A stretch of 64,000 nt of DNA from Flavobacteriales bacterium. GTDB lineage: Bacteria > Bacteroidota > Bacteroidia > Flavobacteriales_D > Sanyastnellaceae. The translations under genes and the position numbers were made by a program. The notes beneath the pieces are model-generated. The model worked only from the letters and a program-made list of their open reading frames with translations, made no database searches and was not told where the DNA came from. This document shows, piece by piece, positions 17,710 through 26,694 of the stretch. Positions within the stretch are counted from its first letter, which is position 1. The number at the start of each line of letters is the position of its first letter. Where the stretch lies: assembly GCA_947448135.1 (NCBI GenBank), contig CANFLZ010000008.1, positions 1-64,000 on the forward strand, in the 5' to 3' direction.

Positions 17710-19020
17710 TTATTGAATGGGATTACGACCAATGCTGAAATAGGTCCAGCCCAATTCGCGCATTTTGTTGTTTTCATATAAATTTCTGCCATCAAAAATG
17801 ACTGGATTTTTCATTGATTTTTTCATCAATTCAAAATCTGGATTTCTAAACATTCCCCATTCAGTGCAAATCAAAAGCGCATCAACATCTTGCAACAATG
17901 AATATTGATCATCAGAATATTGAATGGGATAATTCTTTTGTTTTTGGACGTTTGGCATCGCTTCAGGATCATAAGCAATGATATCTGCGCCAGCTTCCAA
18001 TAAATGTTCAATCATATACAAAGCGGGTGCTTCGCGGATATCATCGGTGTCTGGTTTAAATGCCAATCCCCAAATCGCAATGCGCTTTTTGGTCAATTGC
18101 TGTTTAAAGTGTTCCATAATGGGAGAAAGTAAAACCGTCTTTTGACGATCGTTGACTTTCATGACACTTTTTAAAATTCTAAATTCATATCCGTTTTCGA
18201 GACCACTTTTAGCAAGCGCTTGAACATCTTTGGGGAAACAGCTTCCACCATAACCGATACCCGGAAATAAAAATCGCTTTCCAATACGCTCGTCTGTTCC
18301 AATTCCCAATCTTACCATATCGACATCTGCACCAACTTTCTCGCAGAAATTGGCAATCTCGTTCATGAATGAGATTTTAGTCGCTAAGAAAGCGTTAGCA
18401 GCATACTTAGTCAATTCAGCAGAGCGCTCGTCCATGAAAATCAAAGGATTTCCTTGGCGAACGAATGGTTTGTATAATTCCTCCATTACTTTTTTGGCTC
18501 TGTCGCTTGAAGTACCAACAACTACTCGATCTGGCTTCATGAAGTCATCCACTGCAAATCCTTCTCTCAAGAATTCAGGATTGCTGACGATATCAAATGG
18601 AACTTGCGCTTTTCGCGCCACTGCATCTCGCACTTTTTCAGCAGTACCAACAGGAACCGTAGACTTGTCTACTATCACTTTGTAATCCTTGATAATCCAA
18701 CCCAAGTCATCTGCAACTTTCAAAACATAACTCAAATCAGCACTTCCATCTTCGCCTGGAGGCGTTGGTAATGCTAAGAAAATGATTTGAGCTTGTTCTA
18801 CAGCATCTTCTAAATTCGTTGTGAATTTTAATCGACCTTCACGGATATTTCTTTCGAACAAAACGTCCAAGTGGGGCTCATAAATCGGAATTTGTCCCTG
18901 CTTCATGGCATTGACTTTCTCCTCATTGATGTCGACGCAAATTACTTTGTTACCGGTTTCTGCAAAGCAAGTTCCAGTAACCAATCCGACATATCCTGTT
19001 CCGATGACTGCAATATTCAT
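17710..19020 (-). CDS. ugd: UDP-glucose 6-dehydrogenase
   Basis: Oxidises UDP-glucose to UDP-glucuronate with two NAD. The start at 19020 ([20 protein letters not shown]) is chosen because it begins at the Rossmann strand (GTGYVG, 7-12); the open frame extends upstream through a promoter-like element, so an earlier start is unlikely. The product has 436 residues, the usual length. STVPVGTAE (120-128) and the catalytic Cys261 in [10 protein letters not shown] match the family. It is the first gene of the tight operon ugd - decarboxylase - wbpD - tviB - receptor - rfbB, whose gaps never exceed 11 bp. It diverges from an ABC exporter gene across 81 bp. Confidence 0.95.
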   Translation of the reverse strand: MNIAVIGTGYVGLVTGTCFAETGNKVICVDINEEKVNAMKQGQIPIYEPHLDVLFERNIREGRLKFTTNLEDAVEQAQIIFLALPTPPGEDGSADLSYVLKVADDLGWIIKDYKVIVDKSTVPVGTAEKVRDAVARKAQVPFDIVSNPEFLREGFAVDDFMKPDRVVVGTSSDRAKKVMEELYKPFVRQGNPLIFMDERSAELTKYAANAFLATKISFMNEIANFCEKVGADVDMVRLGIGTDERIGKRFLFPGIGYGGSCFPKDVQALAKSGLENGYEFRILKSVMKVNDRQKTVLLSPIMEHFKQQLTKKRIAIWGLAFKPDTDDIREAPALYMIEHLLEAGADIIAYDPEAMPNVQKQKNYPIQYSDDQYSLLQDVDALLICTEWGMFRNPDFELMKKSMKNPVIFDGRNLYENNKMRELGWTYFSIGRNPIQ

Positions 19021-19045
19021 TTTTTTATTCTTAAATGATAAGACG

Positions 19046-19053
19046 CAAATATA
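19046..19053 (-). promoter_or_regulatory. -7 element TATATTTG of the nucleotide-sugar operon
   Basis: Read on the minus strand this is a perfect TAnnTTTG, 25 nt before the ugd start, giving a leader of about 20 nt. A TTTG at 26 nt upstream is a poor -33 candidate. The six-gene operon down to rfbB has no other obvious promoter. Confidence 0.55.
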
Positions 19054-19089
19054 ACACAGACCATTGAAAGGAGTGTAAGCAAATCTCTT

Positions 19090-19097
19090 TAGATTTG
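19090..19097 (+). promoter_or_regulatory. -7 element TAGATTTG, 4 nt before the ABC transporter start
   Basis: A perfect TAnnTTTG on the plus strand with TTG at 19064-19066, 23 nt upstream. Only CCAT separates it from the ATG at 19102, predicting a leaderless or nearly leaderless transcript. Confidence 0.58.
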
Positions 19098-19101
19098 CCA
19101 T

Positions 19102-20031
19102 ATGTCTACGCTTTTGTCAATTCAAGAAGTTTCCAAACGTTATGGGAGTCATGTGGCTTTACAAAACATCAATTTGGAAATTCAAACTGGTCATGTTTTT
19201 GGCTTATTGGGACCCAATGGTGCGGGTAAAACAAGTTTGATTCGGATTATCAATCAAATTACCGCTCCTGACGAGGGAAGGGTGATCTTTAAAGGGGAAA
19301 CTTTGCGTCCTGAGCATATCGCTCATATTGGCTATTTGCCAGAGGAACGTGGGCTTTACAAAAAAATGAAAGTTGGAGAGCAATGCGTTTATTTGGCCCA
19401 ATTGAAAGGGCTAAGCAAACAAGAGGCTGTGAAGCGCTTGACGTATTGGTTCGAGAGATTTGATATCATGGCTTGGTGGAACAAGACAATCGAGGATCTC
19501 TCAAAAGGAATGGCGCAAAAGGTTCAATTTATTACAACCATTCTGCATGAGCCAGAGCTTTTGATTTTGGATGAACCCTTTAGTGGTTTTGACCCCATCA
19601 ATGCGGCATTAATCCGCGAGGAGATGTTGCGGTTAAAAGGACTGGGAGCGACGATTATCCTTTCTACCCATGATATGGGAAGTGTCGAAGAATTGTGCGA
19701 TGAAATTGGTTTGATTCATCAATCCAATCTCATTCTAAGCGGTCCTGTAAAGCAGGTCAAAAACCAGTTTAAGCAACATCTTTACGAAATAGAATACATT
19801 GGAACTGCCATGGAATTGGGCATCGCTTTGGGTCATCAATTTGAATTGATGGATCACCAGGTGTTGGATGGATTCAATAAGGCTAAAATTAAAATACATG
19901 GAGAATTAAAATTGAACGATCTTTTGCGATCGGTCATGCAAAACAGCGAAATTCTTTCTGCCCGTGAATTGGTTCCCGATATGCATGAAATTTTTATCCA
20001 AGCAGTAACCCAAAAACAGCAAGAACTATGA
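19102..20031 (+). CDS. ABC transporter ATP-binding protein (NatA-like)
   Basis: The ATPase of an ABC-2 type exporter, 309 residues. Walker A GPNGAGKT is at 37-44, the Q-loop follows, the signature LSKGM (a variant of LSGGQ) is at 133-137, and Walker B LLILDEP at 153-159, with the switch His in LSTHDMG. The last about 90 residues form a C-terminal regulatory region like those in drug, sodium or bacitracin exporters (DUF4162 type). The permease gene overlaps by 4 bp (ATGA), so the two make one transporter. LSKGM instead of LSGGQ is common in this subfamily. The substrate is unknown; NatAB-type sodium efflux or polyketide/peptide export are possible. A promoter element lies 4 nt before the start. 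Confidence 0.9.
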   Translation: MSTLLSIQEVSKRYGSHVALQNINLEIQTGHVFGLLGPNGAGKTSLIRIINQITAPDEGRVIFKGETLRPEHIAHIGYLPEERGLYKKMKVGEQCVYLAQLKGLSKQEAVKRLTYWFERFDIMAWWNKTIEDLSKGMAQKVQFITTILHEPELLILDEPFSGFDPINAALIREEMLRLKGLGATIILSTHDMGSVEELCDEIGLIHQSNLILSGPVKQVKNQFKQHLYEIEYIGTAMELGIALGHQFELMDHQVLDGFNKAKIKIHGELKLNDLLRSVMQNSEILSARELVPDMHEIFIQAVTQKQQEL

Positions 20032-21380
20032 ATAAAATTCTTTTGATTATTCAGCGTGAATATTTAAGCAGAGTAAAGAAAAAGTCGTTTTTAATCATGA
20101 CATTTTTGGGGCCGCTTTTATTTGCAGGATTGATGTTTGGGGCGATTGCCGTGACCATGAATGACAAGTCTGTTTACCAGGTTCTTGTCGTAGACCCTTA
20201 CGCTGTGATTACGCGCGTGGACAGCGCCAATCAGACGCTCTATCCAAGATTTGTCGATCAATTCAAAGATGATGAACGCATCATTTATTCATTTACCCGA
20301 AAGGAAGTTACTCCTGAAGAATTTAAAGAGGGGCAATATCAGGTGATGCTGCAGGTAGATGATGTGACGATCAACGATGGGAAATGCAATTTTTATTACA
20401 AGAAATTTCCAGGCGAATCGGTTCAACGCAAGGTGGGGGATGATTTAGAGATTTCTTTAGAAAGGTTTCGCGTTGTAGATAGCTTGCAGTTGGATTACGA
20501 GAAATACAAGCGCGCCAAGATGAATGTCTCTTTTGCAGACATCAATGTGGCCAACTTAGGAGAGGAGGATAAAACCCAGGAGAAAGCGGTGATTGGCTTC
20601 GTTTTCGCTATTATGATTTACATGTTTATTTTCATGTATGGCGTGCAGGTAATGCGCGGCGTTATTGAGGAAAAGACGAATCGAATTGTAGAGGTGATTG
20701 TTAGTTCTGTCAAACCTTTTCAACTGATGATGGGTAAGGTCATCGGTATTGGCCTGGTAGGATTGACGCAATTTTTGATGTGGGTGATTTTATCCTCAAT
20801 CGTTGCCACTGTAGGAATTTCTTTCTTTTCATCTCAAATTGCGGGAGGTGCTGCAGTGGTGGAAAATGCGCAAATGATTCAAACGGGAGGAGGACAGGCC
20901 GCTATGATGGCTGAGTTGATGAATAATCAAGCGATCAATTGGTTTTTTCAAATCAATTGGACGTTGATGATCAGCTTATTTATCTTCTATTTTATCGGAG
21001 GATATTTTCTGTATGCTTCTTTGTTTGCTGCTATTGGTGCGGCTGTTGACAGTGAGACGGATACCCAACAGTTTATGCTTCCGGTATCATTGCCATTGGT
21101 TTTTGGATATATTGTTTCGGCAATGTTGATTGACAATCCAGAGAGTGGTGCAGGTAATTTCTTTGCTTTGTTCCCATTAACCAGTCCCGTGGTGATGATG
21201 GTTAAGGCGACAATGAGTACCACATCAGTCACTATGATATTGTTGTCAATGGCAATATTGGTCATCACTTTTATAGCCTTCATAGCACTTGCAGGACGCA
21301 TTTATCGAGTTGGTATTTTGATGTATGGCAAAAAGGCGAGCTATAGAGAATTGTGGAAATGGATTCGCTACAACCCATGA
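20028..21380 (+). CDS. ABC-2 type transporter permease (NatB-like)
   Basis: The 450-residue membrane partner of the ATPase encoded immediately upstream (4-bp overlap). The N-terminus IIQREYLSRVKKKSFLIMTF leads into the first membrane helix, followed by a periplasmic domain of about 140 residues (residues 45-185) and five further hydrophobic segments. VMRGVIEEKTNRIVEVIVSS (about 205-224) is the conserved cytoplasmic coupling motif of ABC-2 permeases, and YFLYASLFAAIGAAVDSETD follows later. This is the NatB/YhaP layout. The Ppx/GppA gene starts within its stop codon (ATGA), so the three genes are translationally coupled. Cargo cannot be predicted. Confidence 0.88.
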   Translation: MNKILLIIQREYLSRVKKKSFLIMTFLGPLLFAGLMFGAIAVTMNDKSVYQVLVVDPYAVITRVDSANQTLYPRFVDQFKDDERIIYSFTRKEVTPEEFKEGQYQVMLQVDDVTINDGKCNFYYKKFPGESVQRKVGDDLEISLERFRVVDSLQLDYEKYKRAKMNVSFADINVANLGEEDKTQEKAVIGFVFAIMIYMFIFMYGVQVMRGVIEEKTNRIVEVIVSSVKPFQLMMGKVIGIGLVGLTQFLMWVILSSIVATVGISFFSSQIAGGAAVVENAQMIQTGGGQAAMMAELMNNQAINWFFQINWTLMISLFIFYFIGGYFLYASLFAAIGAAVDSETDTQQFMLPVSLPLVFGYIVSAMLIDNPESGAGNFFALFPLTSPVVMMVKATMSTTSVTMILLSMAILVITFIAFIALAGRIYRVGILMYGKKASYRELWKWIRYNP

Positions 21381-22306
21381 GCAGTGCGCCTTTTGCGATA
21401 GTAGATTGTGGCACCAATACTTTTAATTTGCTCATAGGTCAGTTAGAGGAGGGCAAGTGGAAGTTATTGTTTTCGAATAAAATTCCAGTCAAGATTGGTG
21501 CTGGCGGATTTGCTGACAAACTCATTACTTCAGCCCGAATGGCAAGGGGAATAGATGCGTTGGTTCAATACCATTTGGTGTGCAAAACGTTTGGTGTAGA
21601 GCGCAATTTTGTATTTGCTACATCGGCATTGAGAGATGCTAAAAATGCATCTGTTTTCATCGATAAAATTAAATCGTTGACTGGTTGGAAGGTGAATGTA
21701 ATATCTGGAGATGAGGAAGCCAACTTGATTTTTCAAGGTGTACGTCAGAGTTTACATTTGGATGGATTAAATGCTTTGATTATGGACATTGGCGGAGGAT
21801 CAACAGAGTTTATCATCTCCCAAAATGGACAGGATGTATGGCGAAAGAGCTATCCTTTGGGTGTGAGTAGATTGTTTGAACAAATCCAACCCAAGTCGAG
21901 AATTTCGCAACAAGATTTACAAGGTTTTAAATCGATATTGGATGAGCAATTGGCAGATCTTAAATCGGCGTTGAAGGAGTTTCCTTGTGATACACTGGTG
22001 GGTTCGAGTGGATCTTTTGATACACTTTTGGCATTGCATCAACAAATGCAGAAATCGACCACGCCAATTGATGAAGAGCGAGCCCAAGAGATACCGATCG
22101 CTTCACTTTCTTCAATTTATATGCAGATGATGGGAAGCACATTGGAAGAAAGATTAAAAAACCCCGTAATACCTACAATACGGGCTGAATATATGCCGTT
22201 GTCTTGTTACTTGGTAAAGTACGTTTTGGATATTCACCCATTTCAAAAGGTTCTACGTTCTCCATTTGCATTAAAAGAAGGAGTGATATTTTCCAAGATT
22301 ATATAG
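21377..22306 (+). CDS. Ppx/GppA-family phosphatase (exopolyphosphatase)
   Basis: Hydrolyses polyphosphate or pppGpp; an ASKHA-fold phosphatase of 309 residues. The start at 21377 (MSSAPFAIVDCGTNTFNLLI) is taken because it overlaps the permease stop by 4 bp (ATGA); the in-frame ATG at 21353 would add eight residues. The first phosphate loop is AIVDCGTNTFNLLI, the second is IMDIGGGSTEFI (about residues 136-147), with ATSALRDAKN and SGDEEANLIFQGV between them, all family hallmarks. At this length it is the two-domain core only, lacking the HD-like C-terminal domain of the E. coli enzyme; many Bacteroidota have this short form. Which of the two substrates it prefers is not visible. Confidence 0.9.
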   Translation: MSSAPFAIVDCGTNTFNLLIGQLEEGKWKLLFSNKIPVKIGAGGFADKLITSARMARGIDALVQYHLVCKTFGVERNFVFATSALRDAKNASVFIDKIKSLTGWKVNVISGDEEANLIFQGVRQSLHLDGLNALIMDIGGGSTEFIISQNGQDVWRKSYPLGVSRLFEQIQPKSRISQQDLQGFKSILDEQLADLKSALKEFPCDTLVGSSGSFDTLLALHQQMQKSTTPIDEERAQEIPIASLSSIYMQMMGSTLEERLKNPVIPTIRAEYMPLSCYLVKYVLDIHPFQKVLRSPFALKEGVIFSKII

Positions 22307-22326
22307 TCCAAGTGCGGTCTTAGACC

Positions 22327-22334
22327 TAAATTTG
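22327..22334 (+). promoter_or_regulatory. Candidate -7 element TAAATTTG before tamB
   Basis: A perfect TAnnTTTG, 7 nt before the ATG at 22342 in the 35-bp gap after the Ppx gene. No good -33 TTG is seen at the proper distance, so read-through from the upstream operon may matter too. Confidence 0.42.
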
Positions 22335-22341
22335 TGGTTAC

Positions 22342-25300
22342 ATGGGACAAAAATTGAGGAAGAGAACTTTAATCGCATCTTTGTTGGTGTTTATGCCAAC
22401 GCTGTTGCTTATTGGGTTGCTCAAAGTTCCTCAATTTCAAACTGCAATTGCTCGATGGGTTGCTGGTTATCTTAGTTATGCGTGGAAGACGGAAGTTTTT
22501 GTGGAGTCGTTTTATTTTGATTGGGGATTGGATATGCACCTCGACAATGTGGTGATATTTGATCAAAGTCGCGATACGCTTTGTTCCATGAAAGACCTGT
22601 CAATAGCTTCTTACCAATGGACATTTGAGGATGGTTGGCGCGTAGAGTCTTTGGTTTTGGATCAACCCTACTTCAAAGGTCGTCAAATGGCTGATTCAAG
22701 TTGGAACTTTGATTTTATTATCGATCAATATCGCAACCAACCGGAGGATACTGCACAAAGCCATTTTCAAATACAGTTGGCCAATTTGATGGTGACAAAC
22801 GGCACATTTATTTGGGAAGCGTTGGGGGAAAGAAGTCCCATGGGTATGTTTGATGTGAACCACATTTCAGTTAAGAATTGTACAGGTCAATTTCAAGATA
22901 TTTTATGGTCGCCTCACAAATGGCAATGTCGCATATTTGACATGAGCGCTGAAGAGAAGAGTGGCTTACAGCTGAATTCATTAAGTGCTGCGGCCTCTGG
23001 AAAAGCCACAGCCATCAGCCTTCATGAATGTCAAATCAAAACAGCACAAAATAACTTGTCTGGAGATGTTGAACTAAATTGGGACAAGAAAGGTCAATCG
23101 TCATTTATCGAAGATGTGCATTGGGATGCGCAATTAACGGGCTATCCATTGAATCTATCAGAGCTTCGTTATTTTTATCAACCCGCTCAAAATTGGAAGA
23201 ATGACATTCAAGTCCAATTGAATTTTAAAGGAACGCTCAATCACCTCAACATTCAATCCGCTGATGTACGCGTTGGAATGTTAAGCCACGCCGCTTTAAA
23301 GGGCGATGTGAACCATCTTTTTGATAATAACAAATTGCAATTGGATGTTGATGTGAATCAACTTTTGACAGACGCAAGGGATATCAAAACCTTGTCACTT
23401 TGGACAGGTAAAGAAATCTCGGTTCCTTCCAATATAGAAACACTGGGTTTGATCGATTATGAAGGCCATGTGCATGGTGATGGTACAGATTGGAGATTGT
23501 ATGGTGAATTAACAACGGACTTAGGTCTTTTGCAGGGCGATGTAGAGGCTGATTGGGGGGATCGTCAATCTTTCACTGGTTTTGTGCAAGCTGAAAATTT
23601 TCAATTGGGGAAATATTACGGCAATGCCGATTGGGAGTATATCTCGGGTGATTTGAATATAGAAGGAAAGGGTTTTGAGCTCGCCAATCTTCAGATGACT
23701 GTAGATGGTGAATTGAGTGCCTTACGATACAAAGGCTACACATTTGGAGGAATCCAATTGAATGGCGATTTGGCCAATCGGTTTTTTCTGGGCGACATTG
23801 TTGTTGATGATCCCAATGCACATCTTCAGTTTGTTGGGCAATGTGATCTCTCCAAAAAAGTTCCGGAGATTATCTGCAATTTAAATGTGGAACATTTCAA
23901 TGTCAAGGCGATTGGAGCGTTTCCTCAAGTGCCTTACAGTGCTATCAGTGGTGAGGCTTCCATGGATATTCATGGTATTCGTTGGGAAGACCTTGTCGGG
24001 GAGTTGGAACTTAAAAATGTAATGTACTGCTCCAATTCAAGAGATTATATCTTGGATTATTTATCATTGACGGTTTCTCGTGATCAACAGCTCAAAGTGG
24101 CTTTGAATTCGGACATCGCCATTGGCGAAATCAATGGGGATGTTGACCTTTATTCGCTTCCTGCCTCGGTGATGAACATTATTTCGAAAGTGTTACCCCA
24201 GTACGATTGGGAAGTGGCTGCCCACAAACCACAAAAATTTGATTTGTCTTTTGAGATTTTGGATTTCAGCCAGATTAATCAAGCATTTCTTGGAGATTTG
24301 GGCATTTCTCAGAATGCGCGAATCAGAATGGAGGTTGATGAGAGCAAGGATTTTTTTGAGGGACTTTTCACGGCAGATACCATGGCTTATGCCGGAACTT
24401 CTTTTTATGGATTGGTTTGCGATTTCCAGAAACCGGACGCCTTCGTTTATGCAACGATTCAGGCGGATAGCATCAAAACGGGTGGTGTGCAATTTGATCA
24501 TTTGTCCTTGGATGCTCGCTCGGAAGGTGAGTTGATATACACGGATTGGGTATGGGGCAATGATTCAACGATGCATGAAGGTGATTTTGGAGGCCAATTG
24601 ACATTTGATCAGGACAAAATCTTGTTTGAGTTTTATCGGGGCGATTTTCGTGTCAAAAGAGAAAAATGGATTATGGATTATGGCGCTTCCGTTCTTTATG
24701 AAAATGATATCCTCTGGTTCAAGGGCATGGAAATGCGAAGTGATTGGCAGCACATCGTTTTGCATGGAGGTATTGCGGGTGATCATGAAACTCCTTTGAT
24801 TGCATCTTTTACCCATGTTAATTTTGACATACTCAATGCCTTCATGCCTAAAGATGTTCAATTTCAAGGCGTGCTAGATGGGAATGTCTCTTGTGTTAGT
24901 ATTCTGGATGATCCAGATTTTAATGGGGATCTTTCGATGTCCGATTTTGGGGTCAACAAGGTAATTTATGGAGATGTGTGTTTAAAAAGCCAATGGGTTG
25001 ATTATCTGCAGGCTGTTGAATTGGAGGGAAGTATCGAGAACAAGGATAAGAAAACGTTGCAATTTGAAGGGGCATATATGCCTTTTGATACCATTTCGCC
25101 CTTGGATATTGACGTTGATTGTGACGATTTAGACTTGGCTTTTATTGGGTCTTTTGTGGATTCACAGATTATTGTAACTAAAGGGTATATTGATGGTCAT
25201 ATCAAGATTACAGGGCAAATCGAAGAACCACAGCTTCATGGATATGGCAATGTTTCTGAGGGTGTTATTCAAGTTGATTATTTGAAAACAGCCTATAAAA

Positions 25301-26694
25301 TTTCAGATCGAATTTGGATAGAACCCAATCGGTTTATTTTTGATGAGGTTGAATTTGTGGATGAATTGGGGGGCAAGGGAATGCTAACGGGCGAGATTGG
25401 TCATGAAGTCTTCCAAAAGTGGAGTTTTGATTTGTTGATGGACATGGAAAAGGAACCCATACGTGTTCTCAATACCACCGCAGATGATAATTCAGACTAC
25501 TACGGTAAGGGTAATGCAACGGGCTATTTTAAATTGAAAGGTGATCTTGAGAAATTGGATTTGGAAGTTGCACTGAAAACAGCGGCCGGTACAAAACTCA
25601 TTTTGCCAATGAATTCATCCCAGGATGTAGAAATGGGGCAGTTCATCCGTTTTGTTCAAAAGAACAAATCATCATTGAAAAAAGATGATAAGTTGGATTT
25701 GTCTGGCGTTAATTTAAATATACAAATCGATGTAACAGAGGATGCTGATTTGGCCATAATTTTTGATGAGGCTGTTGGTGATGTTATGCGCGGAAAGGGA
25801 ACAGGGCACATTTCCATGGGGATTTCTAAATTGTCAACATTTGATATGTATGGGCAGATTGCAATTTCGTCGGGAAACTATTTGTTCACGCTGAAAAATT
25901 TGATCAACAAAGACTTTCAAGTCCAGCCTGGAGGAACAATTTCATGGTATGGTGATCCTTATAACGCAGAATTAAAAATAGCCGCTATTTACAAGGTGAA
26001 TGCCTCGCTAAGTGATGTGTTGGTGGATGTAAATTCCAACGGAAAGCGCGTTCCAGTGGACTTAATTATGAATCTTAGTGGAAAAATGATGAACCCTGGT
26101 GTGGATTTCAATATTCAGTTGCCTACTGTGGATCCTATGACAAAAAGTAGATTTGAAAGTGTCGTTTCCACTGAACAAGAAAGAAACCGCCAAGCGTTTG
26201 CATTGTTGGTGTTGAGACAATTTGTGAGTCCTCCGAACATTGTCAAAACAGAAACAAATTTTGGTGTTGTAGCCAATAGTACGGAGTTGTTGTCTAGTCA
26301 AATTTCCAATTGGCTCAGCCAAATCAGTGATGATTTCAACTTAGGATTTAATTATCGTTCAGGTGATCAGATTTCGAATGATGAAATAGCTTTAGCGTTG
26401 AGTACACAGCTATTCAACAACCGTGTACAGTTAAGTGGAAACTTTGGCGTGTCAAAAGGCAATGCAACCAACCAACAACCCTCCAATTATATTGGTGATG
26501 TCAAGGTTGAATACTTGTTAGACAAAGATGGTAAGCTAAAACTCATCGCTTACAATGAGAGCAATAATTACCGAAATGTATCCACCCAACAGACACCCTA
26601 TACACAAGGGGTAGGTGTTGTTTTTCAGACTGACTTTGATGTCATGCAAGAACTAATTGATGGCTGGAAAAACAAATTGAAACGCAACAATTAA
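22342..26694 (+). CDS. tamB: TamB / translocation and assembly module, AsmA-like superfamily
   Basis: A giant inner-membrane-anchored periplasmic protein of 1450 residues that bridges to the outer membrane. An N-terminal basic segment and one hydrophobic helix (about residues 10-30, LIASLLVFMPTLLLIGLLKV) anchor it. The rest is continuous beta structure of the repetitive AsmA/TamB kind with recurring short G-x-h-x-G-D-h turns, for example VSEGVIQVDYLKTAYKISDR. The final 400 residues match the DUF490/TamB C-terminal domain (GKGTGHISMGISKLSTFDMY, ISSGNYLFTLKNLINKDFQV, QQTPYTQGVGVVFQTDFD). Members take part in outer-membrane protein insertion or phospholipid transport. No TamA gene is adjacent. 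It ends with zero spacing against the stop codon of an equally large periplasmic protein. Confidence 0.9.
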   Translation: MGQKLRKRTLIASLLVFMPTLLLIGLLKVPQFQTAIARWVAGYLSYAWKTEVFVESFYFDWGLDMHLDNVVIFDQSRDTLCSMKDLSIASYQWTFEDGWRVESLVLDQPYFKGRQMADSSWNFDFIIDQYRNQPEDTAQSHFQIQLANLMVTNGTFIWEALGERSPMGMFDVNHISVKNCTGQFQDILWSPHKWQCRIFDMSAEEKSGLQLNSLSAAASGKATAISLHECQIKTAQNNLSGDVELNWDKKGQSSFIEDVHWDAQLTGYPLNLSELRYFYQPAQNWKNDIQVQLNFKGTLNHLNIQSADVRVGMLSHAALKGDVNHLFDNNKLQLDVDVNQLLTDARDIKTLSLWTGKEISVPSNIETLGLIDYEGHVHGDGTDWRLYGELTTDLGLLQGDVEADWGDRQSFTGFVQAENFQLGKYYGNADWEYISGDLNIEGKGFELANLQMTVDGELSALRYKGYTFGGIQLNGDLANRFFLGDIVVDDPNAHLQFVGQCDLSKKVPEIICNLNVEHFNVKAIGAFPQVPYSAISGEASMDIHGIRWEDLVGELELKNVMYCSNSRDYILDYLSLTVSRDQQLKVALNSDIAIGEINGDVDLYSLPASVMNIISKVLPQYDWEVAAHKPQKFDLSFEILDFSQINQAFLGDLGISQNARIRMEVDESKDFFEGLFTADTMAYAGTSFYGLVCDFQKPDAFVYATIQADSIKTGGVQFDHLSLDARSEGELIYTDWVWGNDSTMHEGDFGGQLTFDQDKILFEFYRGDFRVKREKWIMDYGASVLYENDILWFKGMEMRSDWQHIVLHGGIAGDHETPLIASFTHVNFDILNAFMPKDVQFQGVLDGNVSCVSILDDPDFNGDLSMSDFGVNKVIYGDVCLKSQWVDYLQAVELEGSIENKDKKTLQFEGAYMPFDTISPLDIDVDCDDLDLAFIGSFVDSQIIVTKGYIDGHIKITGQIEEPQLHGYGNVSEGVIQVDYLKTAYKISDRIWIEPNRFIFDEVEFVDELGGKGMLTGEIGHEVFQKWSFDLLMDMEKEPIRVLNTTADDNSDYYGKGNATGYFKLKGDLEKLDLEVALKTAAGTKLILPMNSSQDVEMGQFIRFVQKNKSSLKKDDKLDLSGVNLNIQIDVTEDADLAIIFDEAVGDVMRGKGTGHISMGISKLSTFDMYGQIAISSGNYLFTLKNLINKDFQVQPGGTISWYGDPYNAELKIAAIYKVNASLSDVLVDVNSNGKRVPVDLIMNLSGKMMNPGVDFNIQLPTVDPMTKSRFESVVSTEQERNRQAFALLVLRQFVSPPNIVKTETNFGVVANSTELLSSQISNWLSQISDDFNLGFNYRSGDQISNDEIALALSTQLFNNRVQLSGNFGVSKGNATNQQPSNYIGDVKVEYLLDKDGKLKLIAYNESNNYRNVSTQQTPYTQGVGVVFQTDFDVMQELIDGWKNKLKRNN

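Noticed and set aside
19021..19101. N-terminal extension of ugd to 19101
   Set aside because: It would cross the TATATTTG promoter element and add residues before a Rossmann strand that always starts this family.
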